From Alentia gelatinosa (lineage: Eukaryota > Annelida > Polychaeta > Phyllodocida > Polynoidae): a stretch of 64,000 nucleotides of DNA. Positions 32,966 through 45,299 of this stretch are shown one piece after another (within the stretch, counting starts at the first letter, position 1; each line of letters begins with the position of its first letter). The stretch spans positions 43,630,723 through 43,694,722 of the forward strand of contig OX465584.1 of NCBI GenBank assembly GCA_950022655.1. Reading direction: 5' to 3'. A program made the position numbers and the translations under genes. Below the pieces are notes generated by a model, which did no database searches, was not told the DNA's origin, and saw only the letters and a list, made by a program, of their open reading frames with translations.

Positions 32966-33144
32966 CTGTCTATTCCTCGATGGATTCCAGTTATCGTGTC
33001 AGGTTCATAATTCGTACCATCTCTTTGCTTAGCATTATACAGGTAATTCCCAACGTAATTATTCAGTGTAATTGGATCAATCTCTTCTAATTTCTTCTCT
33101 TCGTTGTAAACTTCCTTCAGATATTCCTCAAATCTGCGAATCAC
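32966..33144 (-). pseudogene. Crypton-like tyrosine recombinase, exon 2 (core-binding domain)
   Basis: A minus-strand exon bounded by a good acceptor (tttttgcag before 33,144) and donor (gtaatg after 32,966). It encodes about 59 residues beginning VIRRFEEYL and including NNYVGNYLYNAKQ and DGTNYEPDTIT. This pattern (F..YL, then Y...F/Y, then DG..YEP.T) is that of the Crypton-derived N-terminal recombinase domain known from the DUF3504 region of KCTD1-long, ZMYM and QRICH1 proteins. No catalytic-domain exon was found nearby, so the gene appears incomplete. Confidence 0.6.
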
Positions 33145-33554
33145 CTGCAAAAACATTATTTAAATCAGTTCTGATAATATTTTCTAGAGATAATTCCATG
33201 CTGTAGCTATATTTTTTTATGTCATTGACCCATTTTTAAAAAGGAACTTGAAAGGGTGCCGATAATACACGCCAGGTGACGACAATACACGCCTATACAG
33301 AGCCATATAGAGCAATGGCTGCTCCTTTCAATTTTGCTTTTTTTGTACTGACACCTTCTTTAAGATCTGTCAAATTGTCTTGATAAACATATTTCGCTGT
33401 TATGATAAGCAAAAAAACAGTATCTAAACATTTTAGAGAAAAAAAACAAATTAAGGTGCCTATAATACACTCCACTACTATAGACCAAATTCCTTTTCTT
33501 TTTATATTTGTAAATCTATTGTGTATCTGTTGTATTTAAGATATTTCTACTTAC

Positions 33555-33850
33555 ATGGTCTGTTTTTTTTTGTATTTTCGTTCCGTTGCCCTATAACGTA
33601 GTTTTTAATCTCTTTATCGCTCATAATAATCAGGACTATTCACCATTCGAACAGATTCAGGCTCTTCATGTACAGCTCGGACATTGGCAAGAAGCATCTC
33701 AATATCGTCTGCTCCGTTTGAAAGGTAGGCTTCTTCAATCTTTTGAGCCTCTTCTATTTCCGCAAGGATCATATCTCCCCAAATATCATCATCCATCGTG
33801 GTATCGCTAAAATCTGTGAACGTTTTGCCATTGTTTTCTATGGATTTAAG
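33555..33850 (-). pseudogene. Crypton-like gene, exon 1 with frame breaks
   Basis: An acidic segment (for example DMILAEIEEAQKIEEAYLSN) ends in a stop at 33,614. An overlapping frame starts at ATG 33,624 and reads MSDKEIKNYVIGQRNENTKK before a GTAAGT donor at 33,554. The NENTKK motif normally leads straight into the helix of exon 2 (VIRRFEEYL). Joining the exons as they stand puts exon 2 out of frame because of a run of nine A. This suggests a disabled copy or a sequencing error in a homopolymer. Confidence 0.5.
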
Positions 33851-35395
33851 GTCTTTTTCGGCGATATTATCGCAGATATCAGGAATCACGGATCGCCACA
33901 GTCGCGCTCTCATCGCGATAGGCGGCGCTAGCGACTGAGGAATTTTTTTTCCGCTCTCCCAACACAGTCGCGGTATTTCAAACAGAAACAAATAGCCATA
34001 ATATCTGACTTGGGAGTGTATTTTCCGTATACCACAGGTGGGAGGGCCATATACCACAGTTGCAAAATCCGTATGCCACAGGTATGGTTTCTGACAGAAT
34101 TTATATACTAGGTAGTGGTTTACCGAGTCCCCATACATTTTCAATGGGTACTTTGTATACCATGGATAATAAATTACATATACACATATTACATATATAT
34201 ATTGCCTAATATAGTATCCTTTCCAGATGCAAAGTCAACGGAAATATTTATCAGTGTTCGCACAATAGAAAACTGATCGGGTCTTTTCCCGCTTCATTCA
34301 TGTCAGTGTTTGTTATGATCTTATCTACATTATTATGACCAATATTCGGTACGTTCAGATAAATCAGATAGGTTAAGAAAGTAAGGAGGAAGTTTGACAA
34401 CAACTCAACGAATGCAATTGAGACATTTAGTTTCCAGATGGGAAGAACGATGGTTAATCAGGTTGTTCGTCAGTCAGACTAAGAAACGCCAATTTGGTAT
34501 TCCACTCGGCTATCAACTGGCGCCTACCTCAAGATAAACCTCGCCGCATATTGCATTTATGTCGAGGGAAATTCTTTTCCAATAACTAGGAATTATGCAC
34601 CTGGTTAACCCTTTTGTGCCTCCATACATGCCTAATTGGCAATGGTCGTGCATTGCAATTAAAACCCTAATGAGAGGCAGGTCGGACGAGAAAGTGTTGC
34701 CTTCTGCTCTGATTGCGTCCCCCGGCATTCCCGCCGACCTTCGTTTTGGCGGGAACTTTGTCGGACGTGTCACTTGGCCAAATGTCGTCTGGCTGAATGC
34801 GCTTTGTTCACAGAGCGCGTGCACTTTCTGAGGTTTCCCGCCAATACTGGAATAATCGTCTGTCCAATGCACTTGCTCTGAGCGCTCTACCACAGCCATA
34901 TCCCGGGCCAGTTCACCCGCCTTCTGTTAATCAGAAGCTGACCACAATCTCAGATCTATCTGCCAGGGAGTGCTTCTTTCCGCAGTTGCATCTTGAAACT
35001 GTTTCTCTTCATCGAGGCAATTCAATAATCATATCTTATTGTTGATTGTCTACACCAGTCAAGTGGCGATGATGAGTGTTATATTCAGGCATCATCAGAT
35101 GGCAATTCTTCGGTGTTAGCGTCAATTTGAGCGCCTCCCGGCGAACTACCGGTCGTAATGTAGGTAGAAAGAACAGTTTCACCGGCGGCCATATACACGA
35201 CCCTCGATGCCAGGGAGATGAGGGTGGGAAATAATGACACGGTTTGATCCCGCGCAGTAGAGCGGTACCTTCCTGGATGGACCGGAAATAGCCGTTATCA
35301 GCCACTCATTATGACCGTCGATAGCCCCATTGGTGGCTGACCATTTGTAAGGAATATAAGTGCATTTAACTGTCTCGCACATTCGCTGATATGTA

Positions 35396-35963
35396 GGATT
35401 GAAAGCCTACCGGTAGACATTGCGTACAAGAAAACTCCTTCCCAGGCTCAACCACTAACCCCTACCGATTTAAGGGGAATCTTAACCTTTTAGATTTGTC
35501 TAAAAGTTTGGATTTATGTTTTTGGTGTGCGGTGGTGGTTTCCTTTAGAGCACTCCTGAGGAAATCCCACTACACTGTATCTCCTCATACTCTACGATGT
35601 AAAGATCTAGAGTTTTTTGACTGGGAAGTCTTAATTTTGATACATTCCTAAAAAAACAATTCAGTTTCATGACAGAATTTTGAAGGTCTCCATTGCAATG
35701 GCAAAGGGTTCGATTTTCTGTGCCTACACATATCTTAGGTTATTGTTGGCACAAATCCCACACACTGGTTCTGACTACCTATTTAGCTATTTCCACAATG
35801 GGAAAGTCATTCCACTTATATATCAGGTTTTTTCAAACAAACTTAACAAATTATGTTCCAAACTTCCAATTAAAGATGTCACTTCTCACAGCCTTAGGCG
35901 AGGAGGGGCTTCTTTTCTCCATTCCTTAGGAATAAACCTCAAGCTGAAACAACTTCATATATA
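35396..35963 (+). pseudogene. Tyrosine recombinase catalytic-domain fragment, truncated by CACTG copy 4
   Basis: Pieces in successive frames read QPLTPTDLRGIL, LLDLSKSLDLCFWCAVVVSF then RALLRKS (catalytic Arg), KTIQF, and VTSHSLRRGGASFLHSLGI (His-x-x-Arg). This order fits the catalytic domain of a Crypton/DIRS-type recombinase. Two frameshifts are evident, near 35,480-35,490 and near 35,648. The C-terminal part with the nucleophilic Tyr is not seen, because the CACTG element starts at 35,964 and no clear continuation follows it. It lies in opposite orientation to the Crypton-like exons at 33 kb, so it is a separate relic. Confidence 0.65.
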
Positions 35964-36788
35964 CACAATGCACGAAAACCACCATTTTATTCATATATAC
36001 GCCATGGTGGAAGTGCATGTACTGGCTGAATATTGACTTGTTTTCATATATATACGCCCAGGGTTTATATACGGACGTGTCTTGGCTGTATTTCACACTT
36101 GGTGTATATGAGAGAAAATATCCTCTCCCCCCGCTGCCTCCCTCCCGTTTGTGTTGGTAGAAGTAAAGGTGTCCTCAGTAGGAAGCCCTCCCCCCCCCCC
36201 TGCGAACCCCCGCCACCTTCCACCCACTCTCAGTGAAGCCCTCTTTACTGGATGCTTATATCTGCCTACAGATGAGGCGTATATATACACGGGGAATGGT
36301 CTGCTGGGGTGGGCAGAAATTACCAATCTGTTCACCCTCTTGGTCGCCTCGCCTCCTCGTGGTGCAGACCGGATATGCTTGCACGCAAGCATAACTAAAG
36401 CGACCTGGGTGGGTGGGGAGTTAGCTCAGTGGTAAAGAGCATGGGACTTTGTTAATTCAGGTCCCACTGCAGCCACTTTTCTCCTTCATCCCCCAGCAGT
36501 GGCAGATTTACTGCTATATCAAAGGCCAATTCTTCTCATACCATGTCTATGTGGAGTGGGAAGTAAAAGAACTCTCACCTCGGTAAATGTGTACGGGTGG
36601 GATTTCTATCTACATTCATCTCATAGATTCGATCAAACCCAAAGTAAGTCCAATTAAACAAATTGGACATTAAACTACCAAAACAAACAAACAAACACGG
36701 GCAATAGGATGACCTTATATACGCAAAAGTCATACTTATATACGCTGGGCGCATTCATATGTAAAATGGTGGTTTTCGTGCAGTGATA
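35961..36788. mobile_element. CACTG element copy 4, ATA duplication, containing a SINE
   Basis: The left end is cacaatgcacgaaaaccacc, with two extra bases relative to cactg; the right end is ggtggttttcgtgcagtg at 36,785. ATA flanks both sides. The arms have tatacgcc-type repeats. Its GC-rich core (gtgtcctcagtaggaagccc) matches copy 5 in inverse orientation. A tRNA-related sequence is inserted at about 36,299-36,698. Confidence 0.75.
36299..36698 (+). mobile_element. tRNA-derived SINE inside CACTG copy 4
   Basis: An A-box-like ttagctcagtggtaaagagc at 36,421 and a B-box-like ttcaggtcccactg at 36,460 mark a tRNA-derived head. The 3' end is a caaa-repeat tail (36,681-36,696). The element interrupts the CACTG arm: acacggggaat precedes it and acacgggcaat follows, a probable target duplication of about 10 bp. 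The A box lies about 120 bp from the inferred 5' boundary, so the front part may be another insertion. Confidence 0.6.
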
Positions 36789-38347
36789 GGATTTCGTATG
36801 CGTTAGCTGCAAGGGGAATAACCTATCCTAGTATAGCGTTTTATGTTGAGATATATCTGATTCAGACATGTTCATTCCGCTGAGTGCCTTTATACGGTGT
36901 TTAAAATTAATCCAATTTAGTTACACGAAATGTTACCGTGTGAATCAACACCGACAAAAGTGGTTTCAAATAATCCAATACTACTTTTGCACTGATGAAT
37001 CTCGTGCCCGGGAAAGGTGACTCAAAAAGTGACCACATCCATTTCCACATTTGAACGAATCACACTTTTAGTGAAATACCCACCCTGCGCATTGAGTCGT
37101 TTACGGGAGATTCAAATGGCGATGATCCTGTTACTGATAAGGTAAATACAATCAGCTTTTAAAAGTGTTCAACAGGGAGCAATATTCCATCTAAAAAATT
37201 AGAAATGAAAATTGATGAACTTCATGGCAATGCTTTTATTACACGGCAAGTATCGTTTAAAGTTCATATTGGTGATGGAAAACACATGGTACTCTAAATA
37301 GGGTCTCTTCATTGTGTTTCTGTTATATGTAATACAAAGTCATAAATATGAGAATCCCGGTCGAACTGTACAATCATGAAATATTTATCAATAATCTTTT
37401 TCCTTAGCGGGTTTTTTGCTTTTCTGGATTTCTCGCTTTCTATCCGATTGCAAAACAGCGTTGTCAATCGTTGAATTTAAAACCAACCGTTGGCAGAGAG
37501 AGTTGGGACAACATAACCACTCCGCGTACTGTATTTTTAACACTGAAATCGTTCTATGTTTCAGATAGATTGCTTTACAGATAGATATTGTTGTTGTCCG
37601 TTAACTACGAGCAATGATGGAAGAGCCCCGAAACTGGAATGTATGTTACACCCTTACCTACTGGGCCGCGCCTCGGTAATGCCAAGCCTCGGTCTGGCAA
37701 GGCGCATGCGTACACGCATCGGGGTGAAGTTGGTTGGCACGTGACCTGTTGGTCAGATTGGCCCCGTCAGTTCGCTTTAGGAGTGTGGTCAGTGGATGGT
37801 TGGTCCGGTCCTACACCACTGACCATCCCTACACTGAGCAACTAGACCCGAATTAGTTATATATTAGGTATTTTATAACGGGGAACTCGGAAATTTTAAC
37901 AGGATGAATTGAAAAGTACATGTATGTACTCATGTACACTGACTACCAGGATCTAATAGCCTCATGAGAGAAAAGGTCACCTAAGTATATATAAATGGCA
38001 ATGGTTTGAAAGGAATAGCTTAAAGTCAGTTTCACCTTCATTACAACTGACCAGATATATATAATCTAGATGAAATACTAACTGATCATACAGTCACAGA
38101 AATCACGTATTTCTTTAGATTTGAACATCGTAACTGTTAAACAATGGTTTCAACCAAATAATGAATTAACGGAACACACCTAATGATTAATCAAACCTAT
38201 ATACTCGTAGAAAATGGTGTTCGTATTTAAGGCAGTCTGAGATGAAGATGAATATAATTCAATGAGGTATGTTAGCGCACTTCCTTAGAACACAGCCCTA
38301 CTGCTTGTCTCGACACGTAAGTTTGACATAGATCGGATTCGAAGCTC
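36789..38347. other. No gene recognised; short hairpin at 37.8 kb
   Basis: Unassigned sequence. An inverted repeat, tggtcagtggatgg with ccactgacca, lies at 37,786-37,830 at the end of a moderately GC-rich patch (37,620-37,850). Confidence 0.35.
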
Positions 38348-38540
38348 ACAGGTCGGTGTAGTTTAGTGCCAGCGGTGTAGCATTACCGCGGGATCGGGGG
38401 TTAAAGTCCCTGCGGGTGCCTGCAGCTAGGGCCCGTCAGAAGTAATGATGGTGTATGCACCGTCACCTAACTTTGGTTTTTCTCCAAATGACTAGTTTAA
38501 ATCACTCGGTGGTAAGCCCTGCCGACGAGATCTCACACTT
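38348..38540 (+). mobile_element. tRNA-derived SINE
   Basis: The head reads ggtcggtgtagtttagtgcc (A-box region) and gggggttaaagtccctgcg (B-box region) with tRNA-like spacing of about 30 bases. A non-tRNA body follows, to about 38,540. The 3' end and flanking duplication are not clear. Confidence 0.6.
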
Positions 38541-40881
38541 GAAACTTTCTATCGCCGCATGATTGCATGTTCTCAAATATTGTCATACTCAAACTAAATT
38601 ACATCAGATATCAATACCAATGCATATCTAGTTTGCAATTTTTTTCAACCGTGCTGTGAGGACCGATATACATATATGTAATATCGCACTTTAGGTCTCG
38701 CAACCATATTGGGGACTGAAAACTAGTTATTATTGACTTGCTATACAAAAGTTCTCATAACTCAAGCTGTAAAAAAGATACAGATATACAAATGGTACCA
38801 TATTAAACCAGAGATTATATATTTTGAATGTATTGAGGGGATTTATCTCTTTTCATTTTTAACATATTTTCTCTGAAATCATGCTAAAAGTTAGGCAAAA
38901 TGTTTGACTTCTAGAATATGAGTGAATATTCCATACGATTCCATATGGAAGCAAAATCAAAGCCCAGTTTAATCAAGTAGAGATTTCTTTGAGGATCATT
39001 TTGATACCTTAACTCTTATTGTGCTCATAGTAGAAATCAAAATGGACTGTTATGTTAACCAAATAGAATAGTAGCAAAATGCCCCTTTTTGTGGTATGTG
39101 CCATATGTTAAAGCATTGTCATGGTAGGCAGGAAATGGAGAAGTAAGGCTTGGTTGGAAACGATGCAATATTTTCATATTATGATTTCAGATGATGTTTT
39201 TCCTTTAGTGATTATTTACAAACAAATACTTCCTTAAACTAATTAGATATGCAACACAAGTCATTCTATAAGAATTTTTAGGGAAACACTGTTTGAATCC
39301 GAATCCCGAATCTTGACCTATAGTAAATGTACTCATTAAACCTTATTTTGATGTTTTCTACTTAACGACACACATACATAGTAACATTCTTTCTTTTGAT
39401 GAAGATACGCTGGCCCAGTTATTTTCATTCGTAGTTATTACCTTCATATTTCATTTCTACCAGGACACAATTGATTAGTAGTGCTTTGGTCCTATAGGTT
39501 ATTAGTTCTCCTTAATGAAGTCGTCCCTGGGAAGTCCCCAATATTCGATGTACCTTAATAAAGTGACCATGTCCTGGCTGATAATTAGACATCGTGGAAC
39601 TAAACAACTCCTGCAAAGAAAATCAAAACAGCGAGACAGAGAAATTTGTTCAATATTTTCTGTTTCCTGATTTTTATATACCGTTTAACATCAATGTGCA
39701 CCTACATCTAGGGACCTTCTCGGACATGTTTCCGGTATAAAGCAATTTTTACTTAAAAGGGATAATGGGCAATGGGATCCTGATCTTAATTTCATGTCTG
39801 GTGATGGAGAAATAGCACCCATGCCTGTTTTCCTTAAAGATGCGATCTAAGCGATAAAGGACTGAATTCTCAATGACAATACTATGAAGGTAAGGTTTGA
39901 TATATATAAAATCGTGTTTACATAGAAACGGTGTCTAAGTGTAATGAACTCAGTACGGCTGTGGATTCACATTACATTTACATAAACGTTCCAATAAATG
40001 TGGAAAATAAAAACAGTGACATAAGATTTTGTTGGGTCAAGTAATGATACCTTTGAATAGTTTGACAAATTTCGAATCTTTTTATTGTAGCGCATAGATG
40101 AATATAATGTCAGTAAAATTGTCAAGAAGATTTAGAATCATCAAGTGAAATAAAAAAGAAAATAGTGATGTGTGTAAAAGTTAAACACACGAAAGCTAAT
40201 TGAAATGTTACCCTAATTAGAAAAAACTACTGAACTCCTAAGTAGATTGAATTCAATATCGCAAGGGCACATGGACTAGTAAGTCGTAATTTCCTATAGC
40301 GATGATATGGATTATATGGAAACAGTACCAAAGTTGGTCATTTTACTGTTAAACCTGGTCAGCGTGGGGCTTTTTCTACATTACTTAAATTAGTCTGCCA
40401 TCGCCAAAGCAGCCTGTCTCAAATACCTTAATATATACTCCTTACATAAATGTAGGCCCTACATTGACATAGATATATACACACTTTATAAGTATTGCAT
40501 TGTTTACAATGACACTGATAAAATTACATGTTTTCACTATAAGTGGTTATATATTTATTTTTATTTCATCAGAATTTCATTTTTCTCTTCATGTCTCGGA
40601 CAGAGAGACCAGTAAGGAGTCACCAAGGGATGGGAGGGCTGTGCCGTTTCTAATCAGTTCTTGTTTTGTTCTTGCAAGACATGCACTTTTTAATCGCAGA
40701 GGCATACAGTGGAATGTTCGATCATTGAGAAAGTCATGGTCAAATACAACTGTAGATATTTGGTGGTCAATGCTAATAGTTTTCAGAAGCTGAACTTCAA
40801 ATCGTCTTAGTTCTTCGTGTCACAAATCTTTGTGTATCAGGAGCCTACCCAACGCATTTCTCTGCTCTGCCACATTACAAG
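38541..40881. other. AT-rich, nothing recognised
   Basis: No coding, RNA or repeat signal supported in this 2.3 kb. Confidence 0.4.
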
Positions 40882-41047
40882 TACAGTAGAACCCCGCCTA
40901 ACGGACACCCCGGGTTAACGGACACCTTTGCTCGGAACGGTTCCCTCTATTAGATGTTTTTTTCAACCTCGTGTAAGCGAACACCCCGCGTAAGCGGGCA
41001 CTTTAAATCGGAACGGAGGGTGTCCGCTTACGCGGGGTTCTACTGTA
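40882..41047. mobile_element. pogo/Tigger-like MITE copy 1, TA duplication
   Basis: Inverted ends cagtagaaccccgc and gcggggttctactg (40,884-41,045), flanked by TA. CAGT...ACTG ends with TA duplications and the accccgc.taa phrase are typical of pogo/Tigger derivatives of the Tc1/mariner superfamily. 162 bp, with cggacacc / ggtgtccg repeats inside and no ORF. Confidence 0.8.
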
Positions 41048-41848
41048 TATTCTATTGTAATATTCTTCACCCAGACTCCTTTTTCAATTGCAAAGCTATA
41101 TTATTCATTGTGTAGGCTACGAAACGGAATGGCAAGCGTTCCTTAAACCATACAGTCCGAGTTTATATTTTTCTCACCCGTGACCCGTGGCGAAGATTAG
41201 ACGAGATCATGATTCTGGTCTCTAAAACACAGTATGTGTGTGCGTTTAACCCCGAGGTGTCTTTTTATGCGACACTGCCTGATCAATATGCCTAGTTTTA
41301 TGGGTATTTTTTCACTCTGGACCTATCACTGACAATCATGTTAGAATCGTAAAAGAACTATGTATGAATTCCTAATTTGTTCTTCATTTCTGAAACAGGA
41401 GTGGATATATTCCCATATATGGTACCCAATAACATATTGACATAGATGGATGTTTTCCCCATATGTGTTACCTATTTGTAGTGGTCTATTGCACGATGAT
41501 CATATTTCATATCGGCGGTCAAAGATTACAGCAGTCTTCTCGTATTGACTCAACTCGTCCTGTGAGAATTTGAGACTCATCCGTTCTTGCTGCACACGGG
41601 TTTCTTTCTTTCACAAATGTCACCTACACACATTTTAGGTGACCATCAGGCATATACATGTTCAAAAGTCCTGTAGGTACAATACCAAGCAATAAAGGTG
41701 TCTGAATTGTTTTTACCTGAGAGATCATTCCGAGCAGTTGTTTATTTAGATATTGTGCAGGTAATGGAATAATGCAAGAGTATCTTGTGCAACGTATCAT
41801 AAAAAGATACCCCTCAGGATATTCAATACAATGTATATGCAACGACGA

Positions 41849-41958
41849 TAAGGCCCATTTCCATTGGCTGACGGAAACGGTGTAGATTTTTTTGGGTAGG
41901 CTATTAGGAGAACACGGAAAATCTACACGGCTTTTGGCGGTCAATGGAATAGGGCTTT
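41849..41958. mobile_element. GGCCCATTTCCATTGGC-type MITE, short form
   Basis: Ends aggcccatttccattggctg and tcaatggaatagggct are inverted repeats. The paired words gtgtagattttt and aaaatctacac lie just inside, giving an element of about 105 bp of the same family as 17,541 and 58,584. Confidence 0.65.
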
Positions 41959-43024
41959 TGGGTCCAATTTTTAGTCAGTTACATAGTCACTTTCAAGAAT
42001 TCTTGATGAATAGTTCCTAACTGGGAAAGGATGAAAAAGATGTTTAAAATAGCACATCTGTTAGAAAATGAGGTGTGCCTCTATACATATTTGTGACTTA
42101 TAAAGATTAAGTCCCACTGCATGCGAAACTGATGAGAAGCAATGGAATTCTGCTGTAGGAAAGTATGCCTTTCAATCTTTCTGCATGCACTTTAGGATCA
42201 CCCAAGCAAATTACAGTTCATTCTGCCGCCCTAAAAAGAAGCAAGCCCTTGTTTCACACGTCCTCATTGATAAAGCGGCATTGAGAAGTTGTCTGTCACG
42301 AAACACCGCAGTGTTTTGAAACGCGGACCTGGAGCTCACGCGAAAGTCCGTCGGAGACGAGATTTTACCAAAGCAGACGACAAATCGCTTCCTTCGCTGT
42401 GGAAAACGCAGGCACATCGGTGCTGGCCGTGGGTCCCGGCCTTTTCTGTCGATGACCCGATGGTTTAAGTTACCGAAAAAGAATACCTAGCGTTCCTTCC
42501 CATTATGAACTAAATATTGGATCTATATATGGATTCACAGGTTTTACTGTTTAGAACAGAGAGAAATCAATAGTGTTATTTTGGGCCTTGAGTTACTTTT
42601 GCCGTTGAAAATCACGTTTGCAATTCAGAAGACAGCATTGTTAGTGCACAGAAGGTAATTGTGCTGCAGTGGCTTTTTTAACATAGAATTATTTATAATA
42701 ATTTAAGTTTATTATTGAACCTGCTCGTCGGATATTAGATTTACGGAGTTCAACTCAAAGACAAATGCTGGTAGTTGGGTGATTTCTAAATTCTATTCAG
42801 TTTTGCAAATAACTCAGGATAATATAAGTTCCATATATCAGCAATTAGAAAATGCAAAAAACATGGCATGTCACCATGCTAACTTCTATCGGAGGGCCAT
42901 CTGAAAATGTAAGTGCTTAACTATTGGTATCTATGGGAAAATACAATATTTTGACTTTGTTGCTAAATGACACTGATGTTCTATTGCTATCTTCAAATAA
43001 ATCTGGATTCTGCTAAAAATATAC

Positions 43025-43201
43025 TACAGTAAAACCCTGCTTAAGGGGACACCCTCTATTCCGGGCAAAGTGTCCCTTTATTGAGGTGTCCCCTTGAGCA
43101 GGGTTAAAATAAACTGAAGAAAGATTTCTGTTCTGAACAAAGGGTCCCTTACGTGGGGTGACCCCTTAAGTGATGTGTCCCAGAAGCGGGGTTTTACTGT
43201 A
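43025..43201. mobile_element. pogo/Tigger-like MITE copy 2, TA duplication
   Basis: Inverted ends cagtaaaaccctgcttaagg and agaagcggggttttactg (43,027-43,199) with TA on both sides. The arms contain ggggacacc and ggtgtcccc repeats. It is a sister subfamily of the copy at 40,884. Confidence 0.8.
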
Positions 43202-44886
43202 TGTCACCATGTTAATTTCTATGGGAAGGCCATCTGAAGAAGGTAAGTGCTTGTCTATTGGTGTCTATGGGAGACTGCTACATTTTCATGAAACCAGATG
43301 ACAGCACCAGTGTTAATTGAGTAGAAATAGGGGGCGCTTCGATACCTACCCGCATTTATCTTTAAGCCGCCGAGGGGATACAGGGGCCATAAAAATCTTT
43401 GACTTCGACCTATGCAAGAATGTAGCGGTATTGTAGTGTGTACTCCCTCCTGCATGGAGGGAAAAGGAGCCAACCACTATCTATGTATTAAAGATTGACA
43501 GACAACTTGCTGCGCCCCCAAGGCTTCAAGTTGAAGTCTATGTCTTCTATAATTGTCTTTTGTGTGTAGAGTGGTTTCTGCCTTTGGTAAATACAATGAC
43601 AAATCTTTTTTTTTTTCGTAGGAGCTTCCTTTCTTCTGGCTATTGCATATGTTGATAAAGCAGGCTTTGCAAGTATTTTAGATAAACAATAAGTTGGAAC
43701 GTCTGCGAATGACATTTTTAAGAAACGGACGAAAGTTATTACGTTACGTTAAGAAGTGTAATCCTATGATAAGTACAGCTGATTAAACTTCAAAGGAGTT
43801 TCACACACAAAATAAAACATGATAATAGAATTAGCGGTAAAGGGTGATTGTGGTGTGTAAGATTTGTTCAATATTCGTTTTGTATGGTTGGTTTTATCTC
43901 TGGTTTCAACAGAGTGCCCTGATTGATCACGAACAATGGAATTTAAGATCTGAGAGAATGCTATTAGAGAGAATGTTATTAGTCTTGATTAATCCGGAAA
44001 GCCATAGAGAAAGATCAGTATGGTCACATCCTTAAAAAAAGCAAGCCAGTACCGGCAAGATATATCCCATGGGCTTCTGTTGTGGTTGTTAAAAGAAAAT
44101 CTGTTCTGCCAATAGGTCTCCCCATATATCGCCATTGCAGAGTTGGAATGAGAGCTGACTTAACTTTAGAGCCGCTTAAGCCTGTTGATCTGCCTTTGGT
44201 TACGTTAAATAGTGACGCCACCCTGATTTATGTAGTCAATATATAAGACGTCTACTGCATAGTGCAACATTATGGAATAAATGACAAAACTTAGAGTCGA
44301 TATCCTCAAACAAAGGAAAATAAGCAATTGGTCAGATATATTCAGATCTCTGGAAAGAACATTGAAGGTCAATAAATCTCAGTCCTCTGTATATTCTAAA
44401 ATTTACAAGAGCTTAGCTCCAAAACGTTGTTACAAACATGTGACGTTGACAGCATACGAATTGAAACCGACACTGCATTGATGTACATATTTACCACGGG
44501 AGGCAGGCCAATGGAATCTCAACGCTCTAAGCCTAGTTTGTTAAGAATTCTTCTCCCATAGAGCTTAGTGAGAACCTTGTACAGAATACGACTTAGAGAG
44601 TGTGAGATCTTATGAGACCCGCACCCGCTATTTCATTTATGTTATAATCTCTGACATGTCTGAGTCTATTCTAAAATCACATTTCATGGAAGTTGTTCAT
44701 TTCTATGTTAGTTCTAAATAATGTTATTGAAGAATGGTAATATGAGAATTTTCTGGATACGAGTGTTGCAACATGCATGTGGCCCTCAGCGATAAGGCAT
44801 TCACATAGTGGACGTTAATTTCGATGGCGACTAGTATAGTTCTCCGTATCTCTCATCTAGATATGCATACTAAGAAAGAAATTGAT
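43202..44886. other. No gene recognised
   Basis: A plus-strand frame at about 44,000-44,250 is open for some 80 codons without motifs. Nothing else stood out. Confidence 0.35.
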
Positions 44887-45027
44887 GAGTGTTTGGTCCG
44901 TGTCCTCGTTCGCCATCGAGTTTGGAGTGCGCAGTAAATGAACGAGGCGATAGCCAAGTGGATATTCTGAAGCACTCCAAACGAGATGCTGAACAGGGAC
45001 TCAGACCAAGCACGAATATGTTTCTGA
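44887..45027. mobile_element. Fold-back MITE (TTTGGTC...TCGTTC family) copy 1
   Basis: Arms of about 40 bp (gtttggtccgtgtcctcgtt with ccatcgagtttggagtgc, against gcactccaaacgagatg with gggactcagaccaagc) surround a centre with gaacgaggcgatagcc. The same arrangement occurs at 46,237 and 50,660. A hairpin would form from the whole element. Confidence 0.65.
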
Positions 45028-45299
45028 TTTTATCTTAGCCTGGAAATATTTTTATCATCCCCAATTTCCTTTATAGTCATTTTTAGCGTTTCAGTAGATA
45101 TTTGCTCATTCCCGTTTGGGAGTCTATATGGATTCATTAGTATTTGTCCCTTGCTTTTTCTTGTTTTATTTCAAAAAATTGTAATTCCTATATTCTTTGG
45201 TACTGACATTGTAATTGTTCCAGCAGTAACTATCAAATTTAAGTGTGTTTTTAATTACCATTAGTAGCCCCCAACCCTTTCGGGATTTTTATCTATTTC

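Noticed and set aside
36417..36480. Functional tRNA gene
   Set aside because: A/B-box-like words are present, but the cloverleaf arms do not pair well and a caaa-tailed repeat body follows, so it is a SINE head.
44000..44250. Possible RT or protease exon on the plus strand
   Set aside because: About 80 open codons with a vaguely RT-like phrase, but no catalytic motif or supporting context.
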